Part shown: positions 34,780 to 45,070 of the stretch, one piece after another
Layout of the letters: every line of letters begins with the position of its first letter
Numbering within the stretch: position 1 is the first letter of the stretch
From: Bryopsis sp. KO-2023
Lineage: Eukaryota > Chlorophyta > Ulvophyceae > Bryopsidales > Bryopsidaceae
Assembly: GCA_030272585.1 (NCBI GenBank)
Contig: BSYQ01000008.1
Span: forward strand, 2,976,001 to 3,040,000
Length of the DNA: 64,000 nt
Direction: 5' to 3'
Position numbers and translations under genes: made by a program
The notes under the pieces: model-generated
Database searches by the model: none
What the model was told of the DNA's origin: nothing
The model's input: only the letters and a program-made list of their open reading frames with translations

Positions 34780-36384
34780 AGAAAAAACCAACACCACATA
34801 CACGCGACCCTTTGAATTTTGAAAAAAAAAGAAAGAAAAAAGAAAGAAAGAAAACAAAGAAAAGGTAAGAGAAAAAAAAAAATTGGAAAGAAAAAAAAAA
34901 ATTGCCACAAGGTCAACCCTCATTAGGTTTGGTTTTTTTTTCCCTCTTAATTTTTTTTTTTTTGCCTTTTGTTTTTTTAGAAATTCTTTCAGTTTTCTTT
35001 TCTTCTTTTTTTTTGGTTATTTTTCTTTTTCTCGTTTTCTTGCAGTTCTTATTGGTCGTTTTTTTAGTAAGCAATACATTACTATGGTGACCGATTTAAT
35101 TTTTTTTTTCATATTCTGGCTCGTAGTTTGTGTGTCAGTTTTCATTTTTCTATGGCTTTTTTTTTCTCTCTTTTTTTTTGGGGTTGATTTTTTTTTTACA
35201 CATTTGAAACTGCCAAGAGGTATATTTCTTTTGGGGATTAGAACGATGGGTGGTTTAGGGGTGGGGAAGGGGAGAGAGCATATGATTGTGCATGAGAAAA
35301 AAAAAGAACAGTTTCTTTATTGGTTTAATTACCATGTGTGGGCACCAGTGCGATGTGTTAAATGTAATTCACTTTAAGAAAAAAAAAGAGAGGGATGGGG
35401 GGGGGGGAAAAGGGATTTTGATTAAGAGATAGAAAGGGGATGAAAAAAAAAAGGGAGAAGTATGCAATACAAATACACCCCTCCCCCCACCAGTGCCTTT
35501 GTTTCATTAACAATCCACCCAGAACAACGAACAAAAAGCTAAAGAAGGGAAAAAAAAATTCATGGGTTTTTATTTTTATGAGAATCCCCTGGGGGATTTT
35601 TTTGTTATCGATAAAAAAAAAGAAACACGGAGAATGGTGGGAGGGGAGGTGGTGGTGGTTTCCAAGTACATTTTTTCCAACTGTGTTTCGATGCTGTACA
35701 GAGCAGGGATGCGGTTTCTTGAAAGGAAAGGAAAAAAAAAAGGGAGGGTGAAAAAAAAAAAAAAGTAAGAAAGGAAAGGGGGCAGATGTATGGGTTTTTT
35801 CTCGCTCCACCTTGCCATCCGTTGGCAAGAAAGGGGAAAAGAAACGAGTTCCAGAGGTGCCTTTCCATAGGCACCAGACGCACTTCTGGATTTACTTGGT
35901 AAATTGTTAATTTGAGCTGATCGTTTGAACGATCGAGGCGGCCACGGGATTGTGACTGAAAGCCTTCGTTTAATCAGTCGGTAGAGTCTTGGCCTCTTTG
36001 CAGCTGCAGATGTAATATTGGTATTGACATTGACAGTGGTATTGGCAGTTTTGTCTCAATTCTTGTGTTGGATCATGTTTTTTTTTTGTTGGTGTCTTTT
36101 GAAATCATTCCATGAAACACAGCAAGTCTCTTTTTACTTTTGTCGGAACTGTACATCTCCATCTTTGCAAGTGTTGCAAAGAACGAACATCGAATATATA
36201 TATTATATATATATATATATATATATCGCATTTTGGATGCAAAGAAGGGAAAACTTTTCCCAAGCCTTTTCCACAACAATGTGTTTACAATCATGATTTG
36301 ATTTGATTTTCCACAACAATGTAAAGCAGACAATTCTGAACACATGATTGAGACCACCACAACATGTGGAGATGGGACAAGACG
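34780..36384. other. Gene-free AT-rich spacer
   Basis: This covers the 3' flank of the Myb gene and the region downstream of the leftward ORF at 36385. It is largely poly(T)/poly(A), with a TA microsatellite at about 36196-36227. A short inverted repeat, GATCGTT-TG-AACGATC, lies at 35919-35934. No coding signal is visible. Confidence 0.5.
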
Positions 36385-36966
36385 TCACATGGTCTGACAG
36401 CTGAAGCCGGCATGGCTCTTTGACCTTGGTGGATTCACAACAAAATCCATGCAACGACCACGCGCGTTGTTGTGTTGAAATCCCTGAACCGATATCGTCA
36501 CCAAAGACACTGGTAAGCCAAGCAGATACGAACGTTCTATTGTTTCTCCCTGGCAATGCAGACTGTTGGTCAGAACGGGCGATTCCATTGGATTGTTGTG
36601 AGTCGGTTGAGTTTCTCCGCAATCGACAAAAGTATTACCTGGTGTCTCGTTCGCGAACAGCCGCGGTGTTCCAATAGCACCACATTTTTGTAAATTGAGC
36701 GTTTCCCGCCCTCCTTGGGAATAAAGACAGAATCGTACTTGTTTTGGATTTTCAGGCACCGGCTGCCAGGACCAATTGTCGGGGTTCTGTCTGCATGGGC
36801 GATTGCGGCACAGTCGTTTCGAGTTGGTCTTCAAACAGCCTTGGTCACGGCAGCCTTTTGGGGTTCCTTGCACACACAACGAAATGGCGAAAACGAACAG
36901 AAAAAAAACCACAGTGCCGCCGACAAGAAATGGGCTGAAGACGGGTGCGAACAGGAGTTCGCCCAC
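36385..36966 (-). CDS. Hypothetical Cys-rich secreted or membrane protein (partial model)
   Basis: A 193-codon open frame that I do not recognise. Its first 35 residues contain a strongly hydrophobic stretch (VGGTVVFFLFVFAISLC), fitting a signal anchor. The rest carries about a dozen Cys, including CRDQGC, and a WSWQPVPENP segment. The first codon of the frame as given is GTG; there is no upstream ATG before the in-frame stop near 37010, so either translation starts on an upstream exon (TTCCTTCAAG at about 36980 is a fair acceptor) or the model is wrong. Length and Cys density argue that it is a real exon, since neighbouring non-coding DNA is stop-rich. Confidence 0.4.
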   Translation of the reverse strand: MGELLFAPVFSPFLVGGTVVFFLFVFAISLCVQGTPKGCRDQGCLKTNSKRLCRNRPCRQNPDNWSWQPVPENPKQVRFCLYSQGGRETLNLQKCGAIGTPRLFANETPGNTFVDCGETQPTHNNPMESPVLTNSLHCQGETIERSYLLGLPVSLVTISVQGFQHNNARGRCMDFVVNPPRSKSHAGFSCQTM

Positions 36967-37418
36967 TCCGAAAATCTCTTGAAGGAAAATAAATAAATCA
37001 CTTGGGCGTTAAAAGCAGAAAGGAGCCAAAAGCCAGCCCCGCAAAAGGCAGCCCGGATTCATGGCTCAAATTTTCATATGCCCATAGCATTGTGGTGAGT
37101 TTTTGTAATGGTCAAGATTGGATGGTCGAAATTGGATGCTCAAAATTCACCCCATTTCTTATTTTGATTTTCAAATGGTTTACATCCATACAGCTTGGTG
37201 ATTGTGCAAATGAGTAATGTGGGCCCAAAGCTTCACCTTCACAAACCGAGATCCCCATAACTACCGAGTTCAAATGTCACCCTCTTATTTTTTCAAGTAT
37301 GTTTTGAAAAGTGTTGTTTTTTTTGGTTTTTTTCCCAAAAAAAATAGGTCGATCATTTTTGGTTTTTTAGGGAACCAACCCTAAACCAACCACAGATTAT
37401 AAATCAATTGTCTGTCAG

Positions 37419-37506
37419 GTGCCAGTAGAAGTGATCAGCCCCTGGATTTGAGCGGATGTATGTTAGGCCACCAGACATGGAGCAACCAGGAAGAGGTCCC
37501 CAAAAG
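37419..37506 (+). other. Exon-like island, 88 nt
   Basis: The block is preceded by TCTGTCAG and followed by GTATCG. Only one of three frames is open (phase 1 in, phase 2 out), encoding a polar stretch beginning ASRSDQPLDLSGC. It could be an exon of an unrecognised plus-strand gene. No homologue comes to mind. Confidence 0.25.
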
Positions 37507-38637
37507 GTATCGTCTCGTATGTGTACATTATATATTGATATTCAAATAAAATATGGGAGCTTCTTTTTTCCCCTTTTCAGTTGTGTGTATGTTGCTTGTA
37601 ATATCCACTCAACTTGTTGAGAGAAGAAAAAAAAGCTGACAAACTCTGCACATCTCGGATCGTTGTAGAAGGGATGGATGCTTTGTCTTGCTGATGCCTG
37701 TTGTTGAAATACCAATGAGAATTTTTGGTTAATAGAAAAAAAATTCTTGCTCTATTGTTGCATGGGTTATTTATCTACCCATCCGGTTTGAGGTTGAGGG
37801 TTATCGGTTTCGTTCAAAGTCAAACTGCAAGAAAGGCTTGCAGGAAGTAGTGTTTCGATTCTTTATTTGGTTTGGTTTGGGTTTTGGTTCTCATTTGTTG
37901 ATTGGAGGAAGCTTTATGACCTCTTACCTGCATCATCAATCCATCAATCCATCAATTGTTGCATGTTGCCATCTTACCCCCATACAAAGAAAAGAGGAGT
38001 AGATTCAGTTGTGTGCATTTAACCCATGCAAACCTGTTTTACCTGTGGGGTTCGACGTCGATCAGTCATTCAATGATGCCCAATTCCCAGACGAATCAAC
38101 ACGATTTCATTCTGATCAACACAGTTCGTCGAGGCGGCGTTATTTATCGCCCATATTTTTTGTCTCCCTTCTCTACAGGACTGATTCCGATTCTGACACC
38201 ACCATCCATCCCTCCTTCAATCCCCCAAGAAGATTCCGTCACCGACACGAGGCGTAGCGGTGACACGAGACGAACCCAATGCCGGCGGCGGTGGCGGGAA
38301 GAGTTCTCTTTTCTTCTTGACGGTCCCAGTTCCTCGGAATCCATTCGATGGGAGACAAGGCAAGGCGATTTTTATAGCGCCGCCAGGTGTTGCGTGTGTC
38401 CGTCTCGCCTCCAACGGTCCTTGAAAGCCCGAGGTAGCGAATCACGCTCCGCCGGCCGTGCTCATTACTGCATCAGGTCCCCGAGGTGAGAAACAGAGAC
38501 GTCTGTCATCCTTTAGGAGTCAGCTTGCCCCCCCTTCCCCCCCCTTGACCTTTGCTTCTTTATTCTCTTTGGTGTCTTTTCTTTTTGTGAGTTTGTGTAT
38601 TAAATACACTGTATTTGATTTTTGTAATTTTTATCAG
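37507..38637. other. Spacer with GC-rich candidate first exon
   Basis: Most of this is AT-rich. Positions about 38215-38489 form a sudden GC-rich island ending CCCCGAG before GTGAGA, a good donor. Its sharp composition change and the acceptor at 38637 suggest a 5' exon (possibly untranslated) of the plus-strand unit described next. No product is recognised. Confidence 0.3.
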
Positions 38638-39086
38638 ATTCCTTCCTTGGAAGGGTGCTATGCCTGAGGAGATGGACCAGCAGAAACCACAGCAATGGGG
38701 GGTTCAATGAAAGAAACTGGGGAATCAAGGAAGATTTGGTGGGATGGTTGGCAATGGGCTTGCATCACATACCCTGCTCAGAAGATGCTCAAATTTTGGA
38801 ACGAGTTTTTTCACCAAGCCCTGGAACTACTATGAGGCATTGGATTTGGGCGACAATGACAAATTCCAGACATGCAACTCAGGAGCGGGCAGCGCTTTCG
38901 AATACTCATGGGCCTGGCCATGATATCACCCATCTTCATTTCAGCAACAGACCTAGCCCGTTAAGGTGTATGGTTCCGCACCGGGGAATCCCCCATTATC
39001 AAATGGGAATGCCGCCTGCATGGGGGTCATCAGAGATGCCAAATATCATCGATGAAAAGTTGATCAATCAACTGCGGTATACAGAG
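38638..39086 (+). other. Exon-like island with 149-codon open frame
   Basis: It is bounded by TTTTATCAG on the left and GAG/GTGAGT on the right. One frame is open throughout (149 codons, His-, Pro- and Met-rich, e.g. HYQMGMPPAWGSSEM), but I recognise no domain. Joining it to the next island in that frame runs into a stop after 12 codons, so it may be a 3' coding exon, part of a non-coding RNA, or mis-phased. Confidence 0.3.
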
Positions 39087-39200
39087 GTGAGTGTTATGTG
39101 AGTTTTCCCAGCAGCAACCTTTTGACAAAAGAAAATAAGGCAATTATTTTTGTAAAGAAAAGACTCCATCAGTTTTTGCTTCTTTTTTTTTTCCTTGTAG

Positions 39201-39577
39201 GTTATTGCAACAAGCAATTGCTGGTGGAAAGGCTGCTAACCTTATTCCTTCCAAACGAGATCCACCAGAAGAAAATCATAGGAATGGGTGCTCCATGACA
39301 GACACTGGGGAATCCTCACCGGGCCCATTGTCAGAAGGGAATGCCGCCAACATGAAACACCCTCTCCAGCATGAAACCTCCTGAGGTGTGTGTGTGTGTT
39401 TTTTCAGCACAATTGTTGATACGATAGAGTAACACAACTTTTCCCGTCAAGGAAAGACTTATTTTGTGTGTTTTCTTTTTCCCCTTGAAGGTTTTTGCAA
39501 CAAGCAATCGCTGGGCTGAAGGGGAAAAAAGGCTTCACATACCTTAATGGAGTCCTGAACTGGCAAGGAACCAACAG
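39201..39577 (+). repeat. Duplicated exon-like motif (LQQAIAG)
   Basis: Two blocks, each right after an AG acceptor, start with nearly the same sequence: 39201 and 39491 both read GTT(A/T)TTGCAACAAGCAAT(T/C)GCTGG. Differences fall at wobble positions if read as (L/F)LQQAIAG, which hints at coding use. The second block (39491-39577) ends at a good donor in phase 2; the first stays open for about 60 codons to a TGA overlapping a donor at about 39385. Confidence 0.35.
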
Positions 39578-40052
39578 GTAGTAGGCTCTCATATGAACTT
39601 TTTATATTGCAAGAGAAGGATTTGTTTTCCCGCACCTTGGTTATGTGCGAGTTTACGTTTATTTTAGACTGATGTGATCTGGCCTTCATGATGTAGAGAG
39701 CCTCGGTGCTGGAGAATCCAACTTCAGCATGAAGCAACCCAGAGATGGGCGCTGTTGGTGAATCACCTCAATCGAAACCCTCGTCTGCTGATCATTTGAA
39801 CCCAACCAGGTCCAAATGCCATGAATGTGGAGCCAGTAACATTCGACGAAACAAAACCCATGCTTTTCCGAGAAAATCACGGGACAAAGAGCAGGGGGGT
39901 GACATTGAAGATATCGGAACAAGAATTTCCGGAGGAAGGAAGATGAAAAAAAGAAACCACCTCCCAATAAGGTAGTTTCTAAAAAAAAAAGAAAAAAAAA
40001 GAAACTATCTTGTGGGGAGGTTTGCATGCATGGGCTCTCCTGTCACCTGCAG

Positions 40053-40825
40053 AGAAGCATTCTTCACTTTTGATAGAGGTATGCTCAGTCGATGCTTTTG
40101 TTCCTCCTATCCAGGATAGCATGGGTGCTTATGTCAATGCACCCAAAATTGGTGACTTGGTATTTATTCTTGTGAAATGAATGTGTCATAACCTGCCTTA
40201 TTCATTTTATAGTTTTTCTTAAGTAGACAATCAGTGAAACATGGTGGATTCTAGGGTTGCATGAACAATTCCAGGAGCGATAAAAATGACCAATCCAGAA
40301 ACGAAATCGCTCCAAGGGAGGCGTCATCGGGCTTTTCAAGACTAATGGTGAGGATTTCAGGGATTCTGTTTTTTTAAACATGTATTTTTTCTGAACCAAA
40401 AATCTTTAGGCGAACAACCAACTTGTCTTGGAATGAAAAGTGGGAAAAGAAAGAAAAAAAAATATGTACAATTGTACACAAATGCAACTGTGTTCAGTTT
40501 TGATGTGGGTCTGGCATCTGTTTCAGGATTGCCCAAATACCGAGAAAAAAACACATGTCAACCTCCTGCACAAGTTTCAAAACTCGGAGAAGGGTCGATA
40601 TCTTATATTTGAAAACAGGTGGGCTGAGTTCTTTTGGTTCGGAAGGTTTTGGTAATATCTGGCAAACAGGATCACCTATTTTGTATTGTTATAGAAAAAT
40701 ATTAATGATAATTTTTGAAATCTTCTAGGCCAAGCTGTCTGCAGTACATGTCGTTTACAGTGGATTTTTGCCCAACTTTTTCGCGTGGGGAAAGCACAAT
40801 TGCATTTCTTTTCGCCAGGATGTAA
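40053..40825 (+). CDS. Unrecognised multi-exon gene fragment (3' part)
   Basis: Five islands with good splice sites chain in a consistent phase: 40053-40078, 40115-40159, 40255-40347, 40527-40618, 40729-40825, giving about 116 residues that end at a TAA. Pieces include DSMGAYVNAPKIGDL and KKTHVNLLHKFQNSEKGRY. Each middle exon is open in the chosen frame and phases are 0, 0, 0, 2. I recognise no family, and I could not connect the 5' end unambiguously to the islands at 38.6-40 kb. The last exon is open in more than one frame, so the true C-terminus is uncertain. An exon-rich non-coding RNA remains possible. Confidence 0.3.
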
Positions 40826-41416
40826 AGTTGATGGAATGCGTTTATATCGACCTCCCTCATTGAATACGTTCCAATTCCCCTTTTTTAACCGGTACATGTG
40901 CATTTAGACTACATTTGGCGGCCAGCGCAAATCAAGGAATCTCATTTCTTAGTTTCGTCAAGCAGCCATCCAAGGCGATCCCCATCGATCCTGGACTCTC
41001 CTTCATCCTGGAGCCATTGCCATATTTGGGCACCATGTGTTTTTGATCTATCGCTATTTTTTTTTAAATATCGTCCGCATCAATCTGCGATGGGGGCGTC
41101 CCGTTTTGGATCCTTGGTAAAAAATAAAAGAAGAAGAAAAAAAAAAGGAAAAGTAAAAAAAAAAAAAAAAGGAAAAGTTAAAAAAAAAAGAAAAATAAAG
41201 TAAAAAAAAAGAAAAATAAATAAAAAAAAGGAAAAAATAAAAGGAAAAAAAGTAAGAAAAAACAAGTAAAAAAAGAAGTAGAAAAAGAAGTAAAAAGAAA
41301 AGAAAAAGAAAAAAGAAAAAATAAAAGAAAAAGAAAAAAGTAAAAATAAAAAATAAAGAAAGTAGGAAAGGAATAAGTTTGTCCACTGTCGAGAGGGAAC
41401 AAGAAAAATTCAGACC

Positions 41417-41592
41417 ATGTCCTCCAGCAGAGAAGCCCCGGAGAAGTCCAAATTCAACGGAGGTGGGGGTTTATCTGGAGTGAAAGCATCCATGCCACGC
41501 ACCAGTGAGACAGGGAAGCTTTGGAGTTGCAGCCACAGAATTGATGAAACCCTAACTGACTCCATCAAACTAGAATGCGTGGATGCCCAAAG
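41417..41592 (+). other. Exon-like island starting with ATG
   Basis: After AAAAATTCAG/ACC an ATG opens a 58-codon frame (MSSSREAPEKSKFNGGGG at its start) that ends at CAAAG/GTATGT in phase 2. The product is Ser/Gly/Lys-rich and unknown. It could be a first coding exon; continuation at the AG near 41885 is unclear because the matching frame closes after about 19 codons. Confidence 0.28.
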
Positions 41593-42640
41593 GTATGTCC
41601 ATCACTATTCCAACCTGAAGTCACATGTTTTTGATATCTTCCGAAACAGTGTAACGTTTTGTCTTCTGTGGACTCGTGCATCTTTGTGCTGAACACAAAG
41701 GCTTATTTGGGTCTTTTTATGCTTGTATTTTTGATTCGAATTTTCTACACCGAGGCAATTGCCCCATGTAGCCTGTCAACTGTGCAAATGAGTGATGTGG
41801 GCCCCTTGCTCTGATATAATAAATCGTCCAAATTTGTGTGTGTCTGATTTTTATTTTTATTTTCCCTGTGTGGTTGGGTTAGATTTTCAAATCAGCAGCT
41901 GCAAGAACCTGTCATTTCAAGCAACGTGGCCGCCCTTCATTGAGGAGCCAGTATTGGAGCACAACAATTTGACGATGCATCTCCTGTCCCTCTCCAGTTG
42001 GCCCCACAAGAAACAGGTTGGATTCATGATCCGATACATATAATTTGGCAAGAAAATCCCCCTGCCCCTGAAAAAAGAAAATGAAACAGTCTTTTCGTTG
42101 AAAGTCTTTGTTTTTCTTATTGTCTTCTTGTTAACATGTCAGCATACTGAATCTTGTTCATTTTGTATTTTCTGGGCAGATATTGTTGTGGCAAAGTCTT
42201 GAGCCATGAAAAAAGAAAAATGATACTGAAGCATGTATAAAAAGCAGCCAAAAAAGATGCAGCTGTTGGATGATAATAAACCAAGAAGAGGCGTAGCAGG
42301 GAAACGTTTGCAGGGGGACAACAAGAACAAAGACAAGAATAACAAAAAACCACTGGAAGATGGGTAAATCAAACTGCGAACGTGTCAAAGGAGTGGTAAG
42401 TGAACATTTTTTTTGTTTTTTTTTTTTTAAAGTGGCTGTGTCTTAAATTGTTTTTGTAATCCTGTGCTCTTTAGATGGTAACCAAGAACCTTATAAGTGA
42501 TGCCTGTTTTAGATACCTGGCTTATGTAAGATGATTTTTCTTGGTACAAAGTTCACCACCCAAATTTTCAACTGATAACAAAAAATATACATGTGTGAAA
42601 GAATTAATTTGTGTTTCTGCTTGCAGGCCATCAAAAAAAG
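41593..42640. other. Intron-like AT-rich sequence with weak islands
   Basis: There is an acceptor-like site before about 41885, where a block to 42016 is followed by CAG/GTTGG, and a Lys-rich short frame at about 42250-42370. None gives a recognisable product. The 24-bp word at 41781-41804 repeats one at 37203-37226. Confidence 0.3.
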
Positions 42641-42905
42641 ATTTAAAACGTTTTCCGCCCCCGTGCCTCGTCCTTGCTTCTCCCTCCCTCACCCTCGCTC
42701 AGCTCTTCCCTTCTCCGTCCAGATCCCACCCTTCCTCCACTCCACCCAAGCTCACCTCCTCCCGGCCCTTCCCTGCCTCGGCGCCGCCCCTTCCATCCCT
42801 TCCCCTTCCCTTCCTCCTCCCCTGGCCCTTTCTCCTCACCCCACTCCCCCTGCCACCTCCCAACGATCCGCCCACCGCGACCACCAGCCAAGGCCTCCCA
42901 CCATG
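42640..42905 (+). repeat. GC-rich inverted repeat, left arm
   Basis: This is a C-rich block (CCTCGTCC through CCCACCCTTCCTCCACTCC to CACCAGCC). Its sequence recurs in inverted orientation at about 43245-43515: CCCACCCTTCC(T/C)CCACTCC ACCCAAGC occurs in both arms, and both inner or outer flanks carry a CCACCATG word. In both arms one frame would read a Pro-rich stretch containing HSTQAH. Confidence 0.7.
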
Positions 42906-43244
42906 AAGAGCCAGGAATTTTCCTGGCTTTGAAGACCAAGCAAATAAATGTCAGAATTGGTGATGAGCAATCCCAAAATATTTTGTTTTTGTTGTGTTTT
43001 CCACATTGCAATTTTCTTTTTCGAGAAAGATATTCTTTTTCATTGATTTTTTATTGTGTTTTTTTTCCATGTTGTTTAATTCTTTCTTGTATTTATTTTT
43101 GTGCCTCTTGTTTCATTCCTTCTTTTTTTGTTGTTATATATATATGTTTCAATTTCTGTGTGTGTGTCATGTGGGGGCTGAGGGGGGGAGGGCTGTTACG
43201 GTGGAGAGCAATGTAACAGATTCTTCCCCTCCCCTCCTCTCCCT

Positions 43245-43515
43245 CACGTGCCTGGAGCTGAAGCCATGGTGGCCTGGCCAGGCCATGGTCCTTGGTCGGG
43301 AGCGGTGGTGCCGGGTCGTCTGGGAGGGGCGGGGCAGGAGTGGGGGGGAGATTGGGTCGGGGCGAGGGGGTTGGGAGGGGGTCGGGGTGGGAGGGGGGCG
43401 CTGGGGCGGGGGAGGGTTGGGAGGGGGTGGGCTTGGGTGGAGTGGGGGAAGGGTGGGGTCTGGGCGGGGGAGGGGAGAGTTGGGCGTGGGTGGGGTGGGG
43501 GGGAAGTGAGGACGA
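43245..43515 (-). repeat. GC-rich inverted repeat, right arm
   Basis: A G-rich block of GGGG-containing words, the imperfect reverse complement of 42640-42905. It is also a dense run of G-triplets that could form G-quadruplex DNA or RNA. The arms are separated by about 340 bp of AT-rich DNA. A donor-like site GGAAAAAAAG/GTAAGC lies just after it at about 43570. Confidence 0.7.
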
Positions 43516-43741
43516 GGTGCGGGGGCTCCATTTGGGCTGTGGATCCCATAAAAGAAAAAGGGAAAAAAAGGTAAGCCCTTGATAATGCTCTACACAATGT
43601 TACCTTTGCTTTTGTGTTCCTTTCATGCGTGACTTTGTTCTGAATTCTTGAATTAAATAAGTGTAAACGCTTGTGTGTGTGAAAGATTCCAGTTGTATTG
43701 TTCTATTTGATATGATTTTTGAATCAACTTCGTCTTTTTTC

Positions 43742-43950
43742 AGGGTGTCAACCTAAGAACTCCAGCATTGGAAAGCAGGCTTCAAGATCAAGAAAAATTA
43801 ATTGGCTGCTGGACACAAGCACGGAGGAGTACAAATCAGGCAGTTTTGCTGGAATGGCAGTTGGGATGGCTGTGGGATGACGTGTGCCTTTTTGAAATGC
43901 CCTGAAGACAGAGAGAAGGATGTTGCAGGCTGTGGAGCAGAATTGATGGG
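43742..43950 (+). other. Exon-like island before GTAC array
   Basis: The block follows TTTTTTCAG and is open in two frames, one ending in a TGA after a Gly/Met/Ala-rich tail (GSFAGMAVGMAVG). It could be the last exon of the plus-strand unit. No family is recognised. Confidence 0.25.
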
Positions 43951-43980
43951 TGGTGGACAGTCGAGGGGTTCTCACACGCT

Positions 43981-44110
43981 GTACAATTTTGTACTTGTTT
44001 GTACATATTTGTACTTGTTTGTACATTATTGTACTTGTTTGTACATTATTGTACTTGTTTGTACATTTTTGTACTTGTTTGTACATTAATGTATTTGTTT
44101 GTACAATCTT
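43981..44110 (+). repeat. Tandem array of GTAC every 10 bp (array 1)
   Basis: Thirteen consecutive 10-bp steps begin with GTA: GTAC at 43981, 43991, 44001, 44011, 44021, 44031, 44041, 44051, 44061, 44071, 44081 and 44101, with GTAT at 44091. The larger unit is 20 bp, GTACATTATTGTACTTGTTT, alternating two kinds of step. Looser GTAT steps continue at 44113 and 44123. Confidence 0.95.
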
Positions 44111-44913
44111 TTGTATTCTGTTGTATATTATGGGATTAGGCGGGGAAAAAAAAAGGAACATGAAAAGAAGGGGAAGATGGAATGATGGATGTTTCACTGG
44201 GGGCCAGTGGAGGGGTGATGCACGTCCAGGTCCGAGAAAAAAAAAGAAAAAGTTTCATGGGGAAAAAATATGGACTTTCTTTTTTGGCTGGAGATTGCAT
44301 GGTGACGGCCTGGATTTGGGGGGCAGGGCAGTGGGATTAGTGATAGGAAAAAAAAACAACAGAACCTATGTGAGGGGAAAAAAAAGAAAGATACTAGACA
44401 ACAGCCATAGTAAAAAATCCTGCGGGTGGATGGAATAGGTGACTGTGTTCAGAGAAAGAAGACTGGAGCTGCCTTGAACTCTGGATGGTAGGAACAAAAA
44501 AAGGATTAAAAAAGGAGACATTAAGCCACGAAAAACAGAAGAGGAGAGAAATGCTAGAATTTCCAAGAAGAAAAATGAGCTGGAAGCAATGGTGCTCAAG
44601 GAGGAGCAAGGGGTCGCTCGCATGAAGGTGCCCTCACCATTTTCGGTGGTTTATTAAACCTGGTGGGTCCCCCAGGTGCCAGAGAGGATGTCCTAAAAAA
44701 TCTGGAAGGAGACAATAAATGCACAAGGAGGGTCCCAACAGCACAGGGTGGTTCTCCTTCAGTGCCAACGTCAAATCCCGAGGACTGTGGAGAATGGGCC
44801 TGCCAGAAATCAGGCAAACTTTCTGGGAGGAACGCTTTGGGAAATGCCCCAAGGGCAGAGGGGTTGCCTCAGGGTGCTGGACAGCTGGCGGGGAATGTAC
44901 ATATATGTTTTTT
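44111..44913. other. Spacer between the two GTAC arrays
   Basis: AT-rich and A-run-rich up to about 44630, then a more complex, GC-balanced stretch (44630-44890) that is open in three plus frames into array 2. No product is recognised. A lone UGUACAUA-type word lies at 44896-44903. Confidence 0.4.
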
Positions 44914-45070
44914 GTATTTTTTCTGTATACTTTGTACATCAGCGTATATTTTTGTACATTTTGTACAGCAGTGTATATGTTTGTACATTATTGTACATCA
45001 GTGTATATTTTTGTACATTCTTGTACATCACTGTATATTTTTGTACATTCTTGTACAGCAGTGTATATTA
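44914..45070 (+). repeat. Tandem array of GTA(C/T) every 10 bp (array 2)
   Basis: Sixteen GTAC or GTAT words follow each other at 9-11-bp steps from 44914 to 45063. From about 44934 the unit is 30 bp, three steps long (GTATATTTTTGTACATTCTT plus GTACATCACT). It is on the same strand as array 1 and shares its 10-bp phasing but not its higher-order unit, so the two are related but independently expanded. Confidence 0.95.
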
